Positions 33,673-47,328 of a DNA stretch of 64,000 bases are shown one piece after another. A program made the translations under genes and the position numbers. This stretch comes from Mactra quadrangularis (Eukaryota > Mollusca > Bivalvia > Venerida > Mactridae), in NCBI GenBank assembly GCA_025267735.1, contig CM046303.1, positions 70,162,034 through 70,226,033 of the forward strand. The letters run 5' to 3'. The notes below the pieces were generated by a model. That model saw only the letters and a program-made list of their open reading frames with translations. It had not been told where the DNA came from and searched no databases. The stretch's first letter is position 1. Every line of letters starts with the position of its first letter.

Positions 33673-35017
33673 TAATTTTTTAAAAAAAATCTTATATCTG
33701 TGCGAATGTTAAACAACAGCATACATTAATTTATTTTGTATTATTCTATTTTAACTAACATCTCAATTCAAGTCCTAGAGAATAGAACAGGCCAACATTC
33801 TGAGTTCTACAATCTTCAAACAGAAAGCGTCAATTCACTTTCTTACACACACATAAAACGTCACATAAATTGTGACCGTGGCAATACGCCACAAATCTAC
33901 TGTAAACAACAGTATTTCAGTAATTGCTGCATAGAGGTAACACCTTAATCTATCACCATCAAATATATTTCCAATAAAATACATAAAAACTTTGTGTTAG
34001 TATTGAAAATTCAAGAACCTCAGAACGGAACCAGTTCCAATCTCTATTCTTCTGCATCAGTGTCAATCAAAATTGAATTGTTTCTACACATGACTATCAA
34101 TCATATGTTTCATTTACTTTATAACTTTATTTTTGTAAGTTTCATTTATTTACATTTTCTCTAACACTTTCGTTTTGCTATTCTTTTGTGTTTATAATCA
34201 ATTTTACATTTTTTTGTGTTTTTATAGATTTTTAAAGTATTTTCGTTAGCGTATATATGTATGTCATTTTAACTAATTTAATTCATCTATCCCTACTTTT
34301 AACTTTATTTAAACTTTGTTTACTATGTTAATTTAATAACTTCAACGGGCACAATAATTCTAGATTAATCTATATTTAAAATGATAACAAAACAGTTACT
34401 CAAATATTTTCTAGCGCAAAATATCAACGATATATTCGCTAATAAAAACAGATTACGCATACCAACGCCTATTATCAAATATATACATCGCGTATATATT
34501 AAATACATTGCAGATCAGTACATCTTTGATCCACTTAAAGATAAGGCATTTAACAGCAACGGTCATCACAGACCCAAAAATAACTAAAGTAAAGCTTCAT
34601 TTTATCAAAATTGTCCAGACTTGATGTAAACTATGTGTTTCTCTATATCTTGTCAGCTATTATTCAATACTTTCTATAGTTTAATATTCAAGACCCACCA
34701 AAGTTTTACATGCGTACGCAACTGTATACATTGTATTTATAAATTGGATTGTCGAATGTAAACAATAACCTGTGCGGCGCTCTGCGCATATAGTGCAGAT
34801 GATACTCCTCTTAGTTCACTCGCCATATTCATAACCTATCAATGCCTCAGCCATTGTGAAAGATATTCCAATGTATTATTTAAATTGAATTTAAAAAAAT
34901 AACATCTTTGAAACTTAAATTTTAAATTCAAACCATAATTTAAAATCGTTAAGATCATTTTATTTGTTGGCAACAATGCTACAATTTCAAAGAATTACTA
35001 ATGGAAAAAGCACTCAC
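33673..35017. other. Internal region of the LTR element where gag-pol would lie
   Basis: AT-rich, with no minus-strand frame longer than about 40 codons resembling gag or pol. A further in-phase acceptor candidate, actgatgcag at about 34055, opens a 34-codon frame. One plus-strand frame at 34381-34587 (68 residues, MITKQLLKYFLAQN and following) is unrecognised and antisense to the element. Confidence 0.5.
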
Positions 35018-35023
35018 CTCCAT
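35018..35023 (-). CDS. Leader exon coding end (ATG GAG) and splice donor
   Basis: On the minus strand, about 50 bp after the 5' LTR, ATG-GAG is followed at once by the strong donor GTGAGTG (35017-35011). Three acceptors downstream (33667-33668, 33160-33161 and 30959-30960) all continue in the same phase. Retroviruses use the same arrangement to place env under a shared leader. In an autonomous relative this ATG could be the gag start. Confidence 0.6.
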
Positions 35024-35070
35024 TGTTGTGTCCTTGGTTGAATCCTGCGAACGGCAACAGTTAAACCACA

Positions 35071-35864
35071 GGTAACATAACCCCTGTTAGCATGTGTTTA
35101 TTTATTTACAACAAAAATGTTCCAACTTCAAATATTTAATAAACTTTTAAATTATCGTGATCGTATAGTTTTACATATTTTATAAAGTTAAAACTTTCCA
35201 AAGTTTTACAATTTAAATTATATTAAATTCATTATTTAATTTTAACAACTATCAAGCGTACTTAAGTGCTTCTTCAAGCACAACAACCCAACAACACCCA
35301 ACAACACTCAACAACAACTCACAACACCCAACAACATCTCACAACACTTCCCTTACGAATGGTGTTCCCTGGTTTTATGGACAATGTTGAATTGATGCGA
35401 CAAGTAGGCGTTGCCTAAATAGACTAATGAAATTAATTTTAACATCTCATTCTAACCAATCAGTATAACTTTGACAAAACATGCTTTTGGAGAGTTCGAA
35501 GGAAACTCCTGTCAACGTGGTATTTTACCATGCCAATATTTAATATATCTGTTAACACCAAATGTCACTTTTTGATATAATGTACTTAAAAATATCGCTG
35601 CCACGTTTGCCAACACTTGTCAAAACAACAACGACATTTAAATTATTATTTAACAAACATGTCACCAACATCCGTGAGATCAAGAGGTTATTGATGTGTT
35701 TCAGTGCCAAATGTAAATAATCATGTATGTACGTTTTAATTCAGTCAATTTTGAAACTTATACTTGTCTCAACATTCCAACATTTCCATGTTTAATGAGT
35801 TTGAATATAATCATTTAAATCAAAATTATAAATCAAAGTACATGTATGAGGCCACTATGTTACA
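35071..35864 (-). repeat. 5' LTR
   Basis: 794 bp. It matches the other LTR apart from gac/gat (near 35160), aat/gag (near 35798), a terminal T/G, and a missing 10-bp ttaacaacac unit. The internal border reads ...gttac then ctgtggtttaactgttgcc in minus sense. The primer-binding site probably starts at tggtttaac, but the tRNA is not identified. Confidence 0.92.
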
Positions 35865-35868
35865 TATG

Positions 35869-38800
35869 TAGCCACTGCGCATCTCACTGCGCAGGTATGA
35901 TTTTTGTGTAAATAGGTTGCTAACTACGTAGGGCATCGGGAAAATGTGTTTAAACAAGTAAGTAACTACATTCAGGTACCCAAAAACGCGTGCAAACCTC
36001 GGGACACCAGGATGAGGGGCCTTTTTTGCTGTTCTATAGCCCTATATAGCCATATTGCACGGTATACTTTGCGGCTCTGTTGCCATGGCGCACCTCGGTG
36101 TGCGAATGTGATTTTTTGAAGTTAGGTTGCTAACCATATAGGGCACCTTAAAAACGTGTTAAAACACCAAACCCACCACGTTTAGGTACCGAGAATATCC
36201 GTGCAAATCTCGGGACACCAGGATGAGGGGCGACTTTGGGGCTCTGTAGCCACTGCGCATCTCACTGCGCAGGTATGATTTTTGTGTAAATAGGTTGCTA
36301 ACTACGTAGGGCATCTGGAAAATGTGTTTAAACAAGTAAGTAACTACATTCAGGCACCAAAAAACGCGTGCAAACCTTGGGACACCAGGATAAGGGGCCT
36401 ATTTTTGCTGTTCTATAGCCCTATATAGCCATATTGCACGGTATACTTTGCGGCTCTGTTGCCATGGCGCACCTCGGTGTGCGAATGTGATTTTTTGCAG
36501 TTAGGTTGCTAACGATCTTGGGCACCTGAAAAACGTGTTTAAATACCAAACCCACCACGTTTATGTACCGAGAATACACGTGCAAATCTCGGAACACCAA
36601 AATGAGGGGCGACTTTGGGGCTCTGTAGCCACTGCGCATCTCACTGCGCAGGTATGATTTTTGTGTAAATAGGTTGCTAACTACGTAGGGCATCGGGAAA
36701 ATGTGTTTAAACAAGTAAGTAACTACATTCAGGTACCAAAAAACGCGTGCAAACCTCGGGACACCAGGATGAGGGGCCTATTTTTGCTGTTCTATAGCCC
36801 TATATAGCCATATTGCACGGTATATTTTGCGGCTCTGTTGCCATGGCGCACCTCGGTGTTCGAATGTGATTTTTTGCAGTTAGGTTGCTAACCATCTAGG
36901 GCATCTGAAAAACGTGTTTAAACACCAAACCCACCACGTTCAGGTACCGAGAATACCCGTGCAAATCTCCGGACACTGGGATGAGGGGCGACTTTGGGGC
37001 TCTGTAGCCACTGCGCATCTCACTGCGCAGGTATGATTTTTGTGTAAATAGGTTGCTAACTACGTAGGGCATCGGGAAAATGTGTTTAAACAAGTAAGTA
37101 ACTACATTCAGGCACCAAAAAACGCGTGCAAACCTTGGGACACCAGGATGAGGGGCCTATTTTTGCTGTTCTATAGCCCTATATAGCCATATTGCACGGT
37201 ATACTTTGCGGCTCTGTTGCCATGGCGCACCTCGGTGTGCGAATTTGATTTTTTGCAGTTAGGTTGCTAACCGTCTTGGGCACCTGAAAAACGTGTTTAA
37301 ATACCAAACCCACCACGTTTATGTACCGAGAATACACGTGCAAATCTCGGAACACCAAAAAGAGGGGCGACTTTGGGGCTCTGTAGCCACTGCGCATCAC
37401 ATTGCGCAGGTATGATTTTTGTGTAAATAGGTTGCTAACTACGTAGGGTATCGGGAAAATGTGTTTAAACAAGTAAGTAACTACATTCAGGTACCAAAAA
37501 ACGCGTGCAAACCTCGGGACACCAGGATGAGGGGCCTATTTTTGCTGTTCTATAGCCCTATATAGCCATATTGCACGGTATATTTTGCGGCTCTGTTGCC
37601 ATGGCGCACCTCGGTGTTCGAATGTGATTTTTTGCAGTTAGGTTGCTAACCATCTAGGGCACCTGAAAAACGTGTTTAAACACCAAACCCACCACGTTTA
37701 GGTACCGAGAATACACGTGCAAATCTCGGGACACCAGGATGAGGGGCGACTTTGGGGCTCTGTAGCCACTGCGCATCTCACTGCGCAGGTATGATTTTTG
37801 TGTAAATAGGTTGCTAACTACGAAAGGCATCGGGAAAATGTGTTTAAACAAGTAAGTAACTACATTCAAGTACCAAAAAACGCGTGGAAACCTCGGGACA
37901 CCAGGATGAGGGGCCTATTTTTGCTGTTCTATAGCCCCATATAGCCATATTGCACGGTATACTTTGCGGCTCTGTTGCCATGGCGCACCTCGGTGTGCGA
38001 ATGTGATTTTTTGCAGTTAGGTTGCTAACCATCTAGGGCACCTGAAAAACGAGTTCAAACATCAAACCCACCACGATTAGGTACCGAGAATACCCGTGAA
38101 AAACTCGGGACACCAGGATGAGGGGCGACTTTGGGGCTCTGTAGCCACTGCGCATCTCACTGCGCAGGTATGTTTTTTAGGTAAATAGGTTGCTAACTAC
38201 GTAGGGCATCTGGTCAATATGTTTAAACAAGTAAGTAACTACATTCAGGTACCAAAAAACGCGTGCAAACCTCGGGACACAAGGATGAGGGGCCTATTTT
38301 TGCTGTTCTATAGCCCTATATAGCCATATTGCACGGTATACTTTGCGGCTCTGTTGCCATGGCGCCCTCGGTGTGCGAATTTGATTTTTTGCAGTTAGGT
38401 TGCTAACCATCTAGGGCACCTGAAAAACGTGTTTAAACACCAAACCCACCACGTTTAGGTACCGAGAATACCCGTGCAAATCTCCGGACACTAGGATGAG
38501 GGGCGATTTTGGGGCTCTGTAGCCACTGCGCATCTCAGTGCGCAGGTATGATTTTTGTGTAAATAGGTTGTTAACTACGTAGGGCATCGGGAAAATGTGT
38601 TTAAACAAGTAAGTAACTCCATTCAGGTACCAAAAAACGCGTGCAAACCTCGGGACACCAGGATGAGGGGCCTATTTTTGCTGTTCTATAGCCCTATATA
38701 GCCATATTGCAAGGTATATTTTGCGGCTCTGTTGCCATGGCGCACCTCGGTGTGCGAATGTGATTTTTTGCAGTTAGGTTGCTAACCATCTAGGGCACCT

Positions 38801-41800
38801 GAAAAACGTGTTTAAACACCAAACCCACCACGTTCAAGTACCGAGAATACCCGTGCAAATCTCCGGACACTGGGATGAGGGGCGACTTTGGGGCTCTGTA
38901 GCCACTGCGCATCTCACTGCGCAGGTATGATTTTTGTGTAAATAGGTTGCTAACTACGTAGGGCATCGGAAAAATGTGTTTAAACAAGTAAGTAACTACA
39001 TTCAGGTACCAAAAAACGCGTGCAAACCTCGGGACACCAGGATGAGGGGCCTATTTTTGCTGTTCTATAGCCCTATATAGCCATATTGCACGGTATAATT
39101 TGCGGCTCTGTTGCCATGGCGCACCTCGGTGTGCGAATGTGATTTTTTGCAGTTAAGTTGCTAACCGTCTAGGGCACCTGAAAAACGTGTTTAAACACCA
39201 AACCCATCACGTTTAGGTACCGAGAATACCCGTGCAAATCTCGGGACCCCGGGATGAGGGGCGATTTTTGGGCTCTGTAGCCACTGCGCATCTCACTGCG
39301 CAGGTATGATTTTTGTGTAAATAGGTTGCTAACTACGTAGGGCATCGGGAAAATGTGTTTAAACAAGTAAGTAACTACATTCAGGCACCAAAAAACGCGT
39401 GCAAACCTCGGGACACCAGGATGAGGGGCCTATTTTTGCTGTTCTATAGCCCTATATAGCCATATTGCACGGTATACTTTGCGGCTCTGTTGCCATGGCG
39501 CACCTCGGTGTGCGAATGTGATTTTTTGCAGTTAGGTTGCTAACCATCTAGGGCACCTGAAAAACGTGTTTAAACACCAAACCCACCACGTTTAGGTACC
39601 GAGAATACCCGTGCAAATCTCGGGACACCGGGATGAGGGGCGACTTTCGGGCTCTGTAGCCACTGCGCATCTCACTGCGCAGGTATGATTTTTGTGTAAA
39701 TAGGTTGCTAACTACGTAGGGCATCGGGAAAATGTGTTTAAACAAGTAAGTAACTACATTCAGTTACTAAAAAACGCGTGCAAACCTCGGGACACCAGGA
39801 TGAGGGGCCTTTTTTGCTGTTCTATAGCCCTATATAGCCATATTGCACGGTATACTTTGCGGCTCTGTTGCCATGGCGCACCTCGGTGTGCAAATGTGAT
39901 TTTTTGCAGATAGGTTGCTAACCATATAGGGCACCTTAAAAACGTGTTAAAACACCAAACCCACCACGTTTAGGTACCGAGAAAATCCGTGCAAATCTCG
40001 GGACACCAGGATGAGGGGCGACTTTGGGGCTCTGTAGCCACTGCGCATCTCACTGCGCAGGTATGATTTTTGTGTAAATAGGTTGCTAACTACGTAGGGC
40101 ATCTGGAAAATGTGTTTAAACAAGTAAGTAACTACATTCAGGCACCAAAAAACGCGTGCAAACCTTGGGACACCAGGATGAGGGGCCTAGTTTTGCTGTT
40201 CTATAGCCCTATATAGCCATATTGCACGGTATACTTTGCGGCTCTGTTGCCATGGCGAACCTCGGTGTGCGAATTTGATTTTTTGCAGTTAGGTTGCTAA
40301 CCATCTTGGGCACCTGAAAAACGTGTTTAAATACCAAACCCACCACGTTTATGTACCGAGAATACCCGTGCAAATCTCGGAACACCAAAATGAGGGGCGA
40401 ATTTGGGGCTCTGTAGCCACTGCGCATCTCACTGCGCAGGTATGATTTTTGAGTAAATAGGTTGCTAACTACGTAAGGCATCGGGAACATGTGTTTAAAC
40501 AAGTAAGTAACTACATTCAGGTACCAAAAAACGCGTGCAAACCTCGGGACACCAGGATGAGGGGCCTATTTTTGCTGTTCTATAGCCCAATATAGCCATA
40601 TTGCACGGTATACTTTGCGGCTCTGTTGCAATGGCGCACCTCGGTGTGCGAATGTGATTTTTTGCAGTTAGGTTGCTAACCCGCTAGGGCACCTGAAAAA
40701 CGAGTTTAAACATTAAACCCACCACGTTTAGGTACCGAGAATACCCGTGAAAATCTAGGGACACCAGGATGAGGGGCGACTTTGGGGCTCTGTAGCCACT
40801 GCGCATCTCACTGCGCAGGTATGATTTTTGTGTAAATAGGTTGCTAACTACGTAGGGCATCTGGTCAATGTGTTTAAACAAGTAATTAACTACATTCAGG
40901 TACCATAAAACGCGTGCAAACCTCGGGACACAAGGATGAGGGGCCTATTTTTGCTGTACTATAGCCCTATATAGCCATATTGCACGGTATACTTTGCGGC
41001 TCTGTTGCCATGGCGCCCTCGGTGTGCGAATTTGATTTTTTGCAGTTAGGTTGCTAACCATCTAGGGCACCTGAAAAACGTGTTTAAACACCAAACCCAC
41101 CACGTTTAGGTACCGAGAATATCCGTGCAAATCTCGGGACACCAGGATGAGGGGCGATTTTGGGGCTCTGTAGCCACTGCGCATCTCAGTGCGCATGTAT
41201 GATTTTTGTGCAAATAGGTTGCTAACTACGTAGGACATCGGGAAAATGTGTTTAAACAAGTAAGTAACTACATTCAGGTACCAAAAAACGCGTGCAAACC
41301 TCGGGACACCAGGATGAGGGGCCTATTTTTGCTGTTCTATAGCCCTATATAGCCATATTACACGGTATACTTTGCGGCTCGGTTGCCATGGCGCACCTCG
41401 GTGTGCGAATTTGATTTTTTGCAGTTAGGTTGCTAACCATCTAGGGCACCTGAAAAACGTGTTTAAACACCAAACCCACGACGTTTAGGTACTGAGAATA
41501 CCCGTGCAAATCTCAGGACACCAGGATGAGGGGCGATTTTGGGGCTCGGTAGCCACTGCGCATCTTATTGCGCAGGTATGATTTTTGTATAAATAGGTTG
41601 CTAACTACGTAGGGCATCGGGAAAATGTGTTTAAACAAGTAAGTAACTACATTCTGGATCCAAAAAACGCGTGCAAACCTCGGGACACCAGGATGCGCGG
41701 CCTATTTTTGCTGTTCTATAGCCCTATATAGCCATATTGTACGGTAAACTTTGCGGCTCTTTTGCCATGGCGCACGTCGGTGTGCGAATGTGATTTTTTG

Positions 41801-44800
41801 CAGTTAGGTTGCTAACTATCTAGGGCACCTGAAAAACGTGTTTACACACCAAACCCACCACGTTGAGGTACCGCGAATACCCTGCAAATCTCGGGACACC
41901 AGGATGAGGGGCGATTTTGGGGCTCTGTAGCCACTGCGCATCTCACTGCGCAGGTATGATTTTTGTGTAAATAGGTTGCTAACTACGTAGGGCATCGGGA
42001 AAATGTGTTTAAACAAGTAAGTAACTACATTCAGGTACCAAAAAACGCGTGCAAACCTCGGGACACCAGGATGAGGGGCCTATTTTTGCTGTTCTATAGC
42101 CCTATATAGCCATATTGCACGGTATACTTTGCGGCTCTGTTGCCATGACGCACCTCGGTGTGCGAATTTGATTTTTTGCAGTAGTTGCATTCAGGTACCA
42201 AAAAACGCGTGCAAACCTCGGGACACCAGGATGAGGGGCCTATTTTTGCTGTTCTATAGCCCCATATAGCCATATTGCACGGTATACTTTGCGGCTCTGT
42301 TGCCATGGCGCACCTCGGTGTGCGAATGTGAATTTTTGCAGTTAGGTTGCTAACCATCTAGGGCACCTGAAAAACGTGTTTAAACACCAAACCCACCACG
42401 TTTAGGTACCGAGAATACCCGTGCAAATCTCGGAACACCAAAATGAGGGGCGAATTTGGGGCTCTGTAGCCACTGCGCATCTCACTGCGCAGGTATGATT
42501 TTTGAGTAAATAGGTTGCTAACTACGTAAGGCATCGGGAACATGTGTTTAAACAAGTAAGTAACTACATTCAGGTACCAAAAAACGCGTGCAAACCTCGG
42601 GACACCAGGATGAGGGGCCTATTTTTGCTGTTCTATAGCCCAATATAGCCATATTGCACGGTATACTTTGCGGCTCTGTTGCAATGGCGCACCTCGGTGT
42701 GCGAATGTGATTTTTTGAAGTTAGGTTGCTAACCCGCTAGGGCACCTGAAAAACGAGTTTAAACATTAAACCCACCACGTTTAGGTACCGAGAATACCCG
42801 TGAAAATCTAGGGACACCAGGATGAGGGGCGACTTTGGGGCTCTGAAGCCACTGCGCATCTCACTGCGCAGGTATGATTTTTGTGTAAATAGGTTGCTAA
42901 CTACGTAGGGCATCTGGTCAATGTGTTTAAACAAGTAAGTAACTACATTCAGGTACCATCAAACGCGTGCAAACCTCGGGACACAAGGATGAGGGGCCTA
43001 TTTTTGCTGTTCTTTAGCCCTATATAGCCATATTGCACGGTATACTTTGCGGCTCTGTTGCCATGGCGCACCTCGGTGTTCGAATTTGATTTTTTGCAGT
43101 TAGGTTGCTAACCATCTAGGGCACCTGAAAAACGTGTTTAAACACCAAACCCACGACGTTTAGGTACCGAGAATACCCGTGCAAATCTCGGGAAACCAGG
43201 ATGAGGGGCGATTTTGGGGCTCTGTAGCCACTGCGCATCTCATTGCACAGGTATGATTTTTGTGTAAAGAGGTTGCTAACTACGTAGGGCATCGGGAAAA
43301 TATGTTTAAACTAGTAAGTAACTACATTCAGGTACCAAAAAACGCGTGCAAACCTCGGGACTCCAGGATGCGGGGCGTATTTTTGCGGTTCTATAGCCCT
43401 ATATAGCCATATTGCACGGTATACTTTGCGGCTCTGTTGCCATGGCGCACCTCGGTGTGCGAATGTGATCTTTTGCAGTTAGGTTGCTAACCATCTAGGG
43501 CACCTGATAAACGTGTTTAAACACCAAACCCACCACGTTTAGGTACCGAGAATACCCGTGCAAATCTCGGGACACCAGGATGAGGGGCGATTTGGGGCTC
43601 TGTAGCCACTGCGCATCTCACTGCGCAGGTATGATTTTTGTGTAAATAGGTTGCTAACTACGTAAGGCATCGGGAAAATGTGTTTAAACAAATAAGTAAC
43701 TACATTCAAGTACCAAAAAACGCGTGCAAACCTCGGGACACCAGGATGAGGGGCCTATTTTTGCTGTTCTATAGCCCCATATAGCCATATTGCACGGTAT
43801 ACTTTGCGGCTCTGTTGCCATGGCGCACCTCGGTGTGCGAATGTGATTTTTTGCAGTTAGGTTGCTAACCATCTAGGGCACCTGAAAAACGAGTTCAAAC
43901 ATCAAACCCACCACGTTTAGGTACCGAGAATACCCGTGAAAAACTCGGGACACCAGGATGAGGGGCGATTTTGGGGCTCTGTAGCCACTGCGCATCTCAC
44001 TGCGCAGGTATGATTTTTGTGTAAATAGGTTGCTAACTACGTAGGGCATCAGGTCAATGTGTTTAAACAAGTAAGTAACTACATTCAGGTTCCAAAAAAC
44101 GCGTGCAAACCTCGGGACACAAGGATGAGGGGCCTATTTTTGCTGTACTATAGCCCTATATAGCCATATTGCACGGTATACTTTGCGGCTCTGTTGCCAT
44201 GGCGCCCTCGGTGTGCGAATTTGATTTTTTGCAGTTAGGTTGCTAACCATCTAGGGCACCTGAAAAACGTGTTTAAACACCAAACCCACCACGGTTAGGT
44301 ACCGAGAATATCCGTGCAAATCTCGGGACACCAGGATGAGGGGCGATTTTGGGGCTCTGTAGCCACTGCGCGTCTCAGTGCGCATGTATGATTTTTGTGC
44401 AAATAGGTTGCTAACTACGTAGGACATCGGGAAAATGTGTTTAAACAAGTAAGTAACTACATTCAGGTACCAAAAAACGCGTGCAAACCTCGGGACACCA
44501 GGATGAGGGGCCTATTTTTGCTGTTCTATAGCCCTATATAGCCATATTACACGGTATACTTTGCGGCTCGGTTGCCATGGCGCACCTCGGTGTGCGAATT
44601 TGATTTTTTGCAGTTAGGTTGCTAACCATCTAGGGCACCTGAAAAACGTGTTTAAACACCAAACCCACGACGTTTAGGTACTGAGAATACCCGTGCAAAT
44701 CTCAGGACACCAGGATGAGGGGCAATTTTGGGGCTCGGTAGCCACTGCGCATCTTATTGCGCAGGTATGATTTTTGTGTAAATAGGTTGCTAACTACGTA

Positions 44801-47328
44801 GGGCATCGGGAAAATGTGTTTAAACAAGTAAGTAACTACATTCTGGATCCAAAAAACGCGTGCAAACCTCGGGACACCAGGATGCGCGGCTTATTTTTGC
44901 TGTTCTATAGCCCTATATAGCCATATTGTACGATAAACTTTGCGGCTCTTTTGCCATGGCGCACGTCGGTGTGCGAATGTGATTTTTTGCAGTTAGGTTG
45001 CTAACTATCTAGGGCACCTGAAAAACGTGTTTACACACCAAACCCACCACGTTGAGGTACCGAGAATACCCTGCAAATCTCGGGACACCAGGATGAGGGG
45101 CGATTTTGGGGCTCTGTAGCCACTGCGCATCTCAGTGCGCATGTATGATTTTTGTGCAAATAGGTTGCTAACTACGTAGGACATCGGGAAAATGTGTTTA
45201 AACAAGTAAGTAACTACATTCAGGTACCAAAAAACGCGTGCAAACCTCGGGACACCATGATGAGGGGCCTATTTTTGCTGTTCTATAGCCCTATATAGCC
45301 ATATTGCAGGGTATATTTTGCGGATCTGTTGCCATGGCGCACCTCGGTGTGCGAATGTGATTTTTTGCAGTTTGGTTGCTAACTATCTAAGGCACCTGAA
45401 AAACGTGTTAAAACACCAAACCCACCACGTTTAGGTACCGAGAATACACGTGCAAATCTCGGGACACCGGGATGAGGGGCGATTTTGGGGCTCTGTAGCC
45501 ACTGCGCATCTCACTGCGCAGGTATGATTTTTGTGTAAATTGGTTGCTAACTACGTAAGGCATCGGGAAAATGTGTTTAAACAAGTAAGTAACTACATTC
45601 AGGTACTAAAAAACGCGTGCAAACCTCGGGACACCAGGATGAGGGGCCTATTTTTGCTGTTCTATAGCCCCATATAGCCATATTGCACGGTATACTTTGC
45701 GGCTCTGTTGCCATGGCGCACCTCGGTGTGCGAATGTGAATTTTTGCAGTTAGGTTGCTAACCATCTAGGGCACCTGAAAAACGTGTTTAAACACCAAAC
45801 CCACCACGTTTAGGTACCGAGAATACCCGTGCAAATCTCGGGACACCAGGATGAGGGGCGAATTTGGGGCTCTGTAGCCACTGCGCATCTCACTGCGCAT
45901 GTATGATTTTTGTGTAAATAGGTTGCTAACTACGTAGGGCATCGGGAAAATGTGTTTAAACCAGTAAGTAACTACATTCAGGTTCCAAAAAACGCGTGCA
46001 AACCTCGGGACACCAGGATGAGGGGCCTATTTTTGCTGTTCTATAGCCCTATATAGCCATATTGTACGGTATACTTTGCGGCTCTGTTGCCATGGCGCAC
46101 CTCGGTGTGCGAATGTGATTTTTTGCAGTTAAGTTGCTAACCATCTAGGGCACCTGAAAAACGTGTTTAAACACCAAACCCACCACGTTTAGGTACCGAG
46201 AATACCCGTGCAAATCTCGGGACACCAGGATGAGGGGCGATTTTGGGGCTCTGTAGCCACTGCGCATCTCACTGCGCAGGTATGATTTTTGTGTAAATAG
46301 GTTGCTAACTACGTAGGGCATCGGGAAAATGTGTTTAAACAAGTAAGTAACTACATTCAGGTACCAAAAAATGCTTGCAAACCTCGGGACACCAGGATGA
46401 GGGGCCTATTTTTGCTGTTCTATAGCTTTATATAGCCATATTGCACGGTATACTTTGCGGCTCTGTTGCCATGGCGCACCTCGGTGTGCGAATGTGATTT
46501 TTTGCAGTTAGGTTGCTAACCATCTAGGGCACCTGAAAAACGTGTTTAAACACCAAACCCACCACGTTTAGGTACCGAGAATACACGTGCAAATCTCGGG
46601 ACACCGGGATGAGGGGCGACTTTGGGGCTCTGTAGCCATTGCGCATCTCACTGCGCAGGTATGATTTTTGTGTAAATAGGTTGCTAACTACGTAGAGCAT
46701 CGGGAAAATGTGTTTAAACAAGTAAGTAACTACATTCAGGTACCAAAAAACGCGTGCAAACCTCGGGACACCAGAATGAGGGGCCTATTTTTGCTGTTCT
46801 ATAGCCCTATATAGTCATATTGCACGGTATGCTTTGCGGCCCTGTTGCCATGGCGCACCTCGGTGTGCGAATTTGAGTTTTTGCAGTTAGGTTGCTAACC
46901 ATCTAGGGCACCTGAAAAACGTGTTTAAACACCAAACCCCCTACGTTTAGGTACCGAGAATACCCGTGCAAATCTCGGGACACCAGGATGAGGGGCGACT
47001 TTGGGGCTCTGTAGCCACTGCGCATCTCACTGCGCAGGTATGATTTTTGTGTAAATAGGTTGCTAACTACGTAGGGCATCGGGAAAATGTGTTTAATCAA
47101 GTAAGTGACTACATTCAGGTACCAAAAAACGCGTGCAAACCTCGGGACACCAGGATGAGGGGCCTATTTTTGCTGTTCTATAGCCCTATATAGCCATATT
47201 GCACGGTATACTTTGCGGCTCTGTTGCCATGGCGCACCTCGGTGTGCGAATGTGATTTTTTGCAGTTAGGTTGCTAACCATCTAGGGCACCTTAAAAACG
47301 TGTTTAAACACCAAACCCACCACGTTTA
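35869..47328. repeat. 379-bp satellite, right block (about 30 units)
   Basis: It continues exactly where the left block stopped. Unit variants recur at fixed distances: the minus frames at 41062, 41816 and 40684 reappear at 44251, 45005 and 43873 (offset 3189 bp), and 40684 reappears at 42737 (offset 2053 bp). The diagnostic changes ggatgcgcggc (41692 and 44881) and ttctggatcc mark the copies. Near 42180 one unit is truncated and joined (ttgcagtagttgcattc), a typical unequal-exchange scar. The array ends mid-half-A at cacgttta. Confidence 0.97.

Larger units (their letters stand above)
29236..35864 (-). mobile_element. LTR retroelement carrying an envelope gene but no gag-pol
   Basis: It is 6.6 kb, inserted within one satellite unit, with TCTG on one side and TATG on the other (imperfect 4-bp duplication). 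The LTRs are 804 and 794 bp and differ by about three bases and one 10-bp indel, so insertion was recent. A polypurine tract (gggggaggtg on the minus strand) abuts the left LTR, which fixes the orientation as minus. The internal 5 kb contains an intact F-type envelope ORF and two small ORFs, all reachable from one leader exon. No gag, protease, reverse transcriptase, RNase H or integrase motif is visible, so mobilisation would have to be supplied in trans. Confidence 0.92.

Noticed and set aside
34381..34587. Plus-strand 68-residue ORF as an antisense gene of the LTR element
   Set aside because: No homology, promoter or splice support, and AT-rich composition. Mentioned only as part of the internal region.
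27235..47100. Dozens of 62-97-residue minus frames starting MFKHIFPMPYVV or MVSNLTAKNHIRT
   Set aside because: They recur once per 379-bp unit and are by-products of the satellite. There is no start context, splicing or selection signal.
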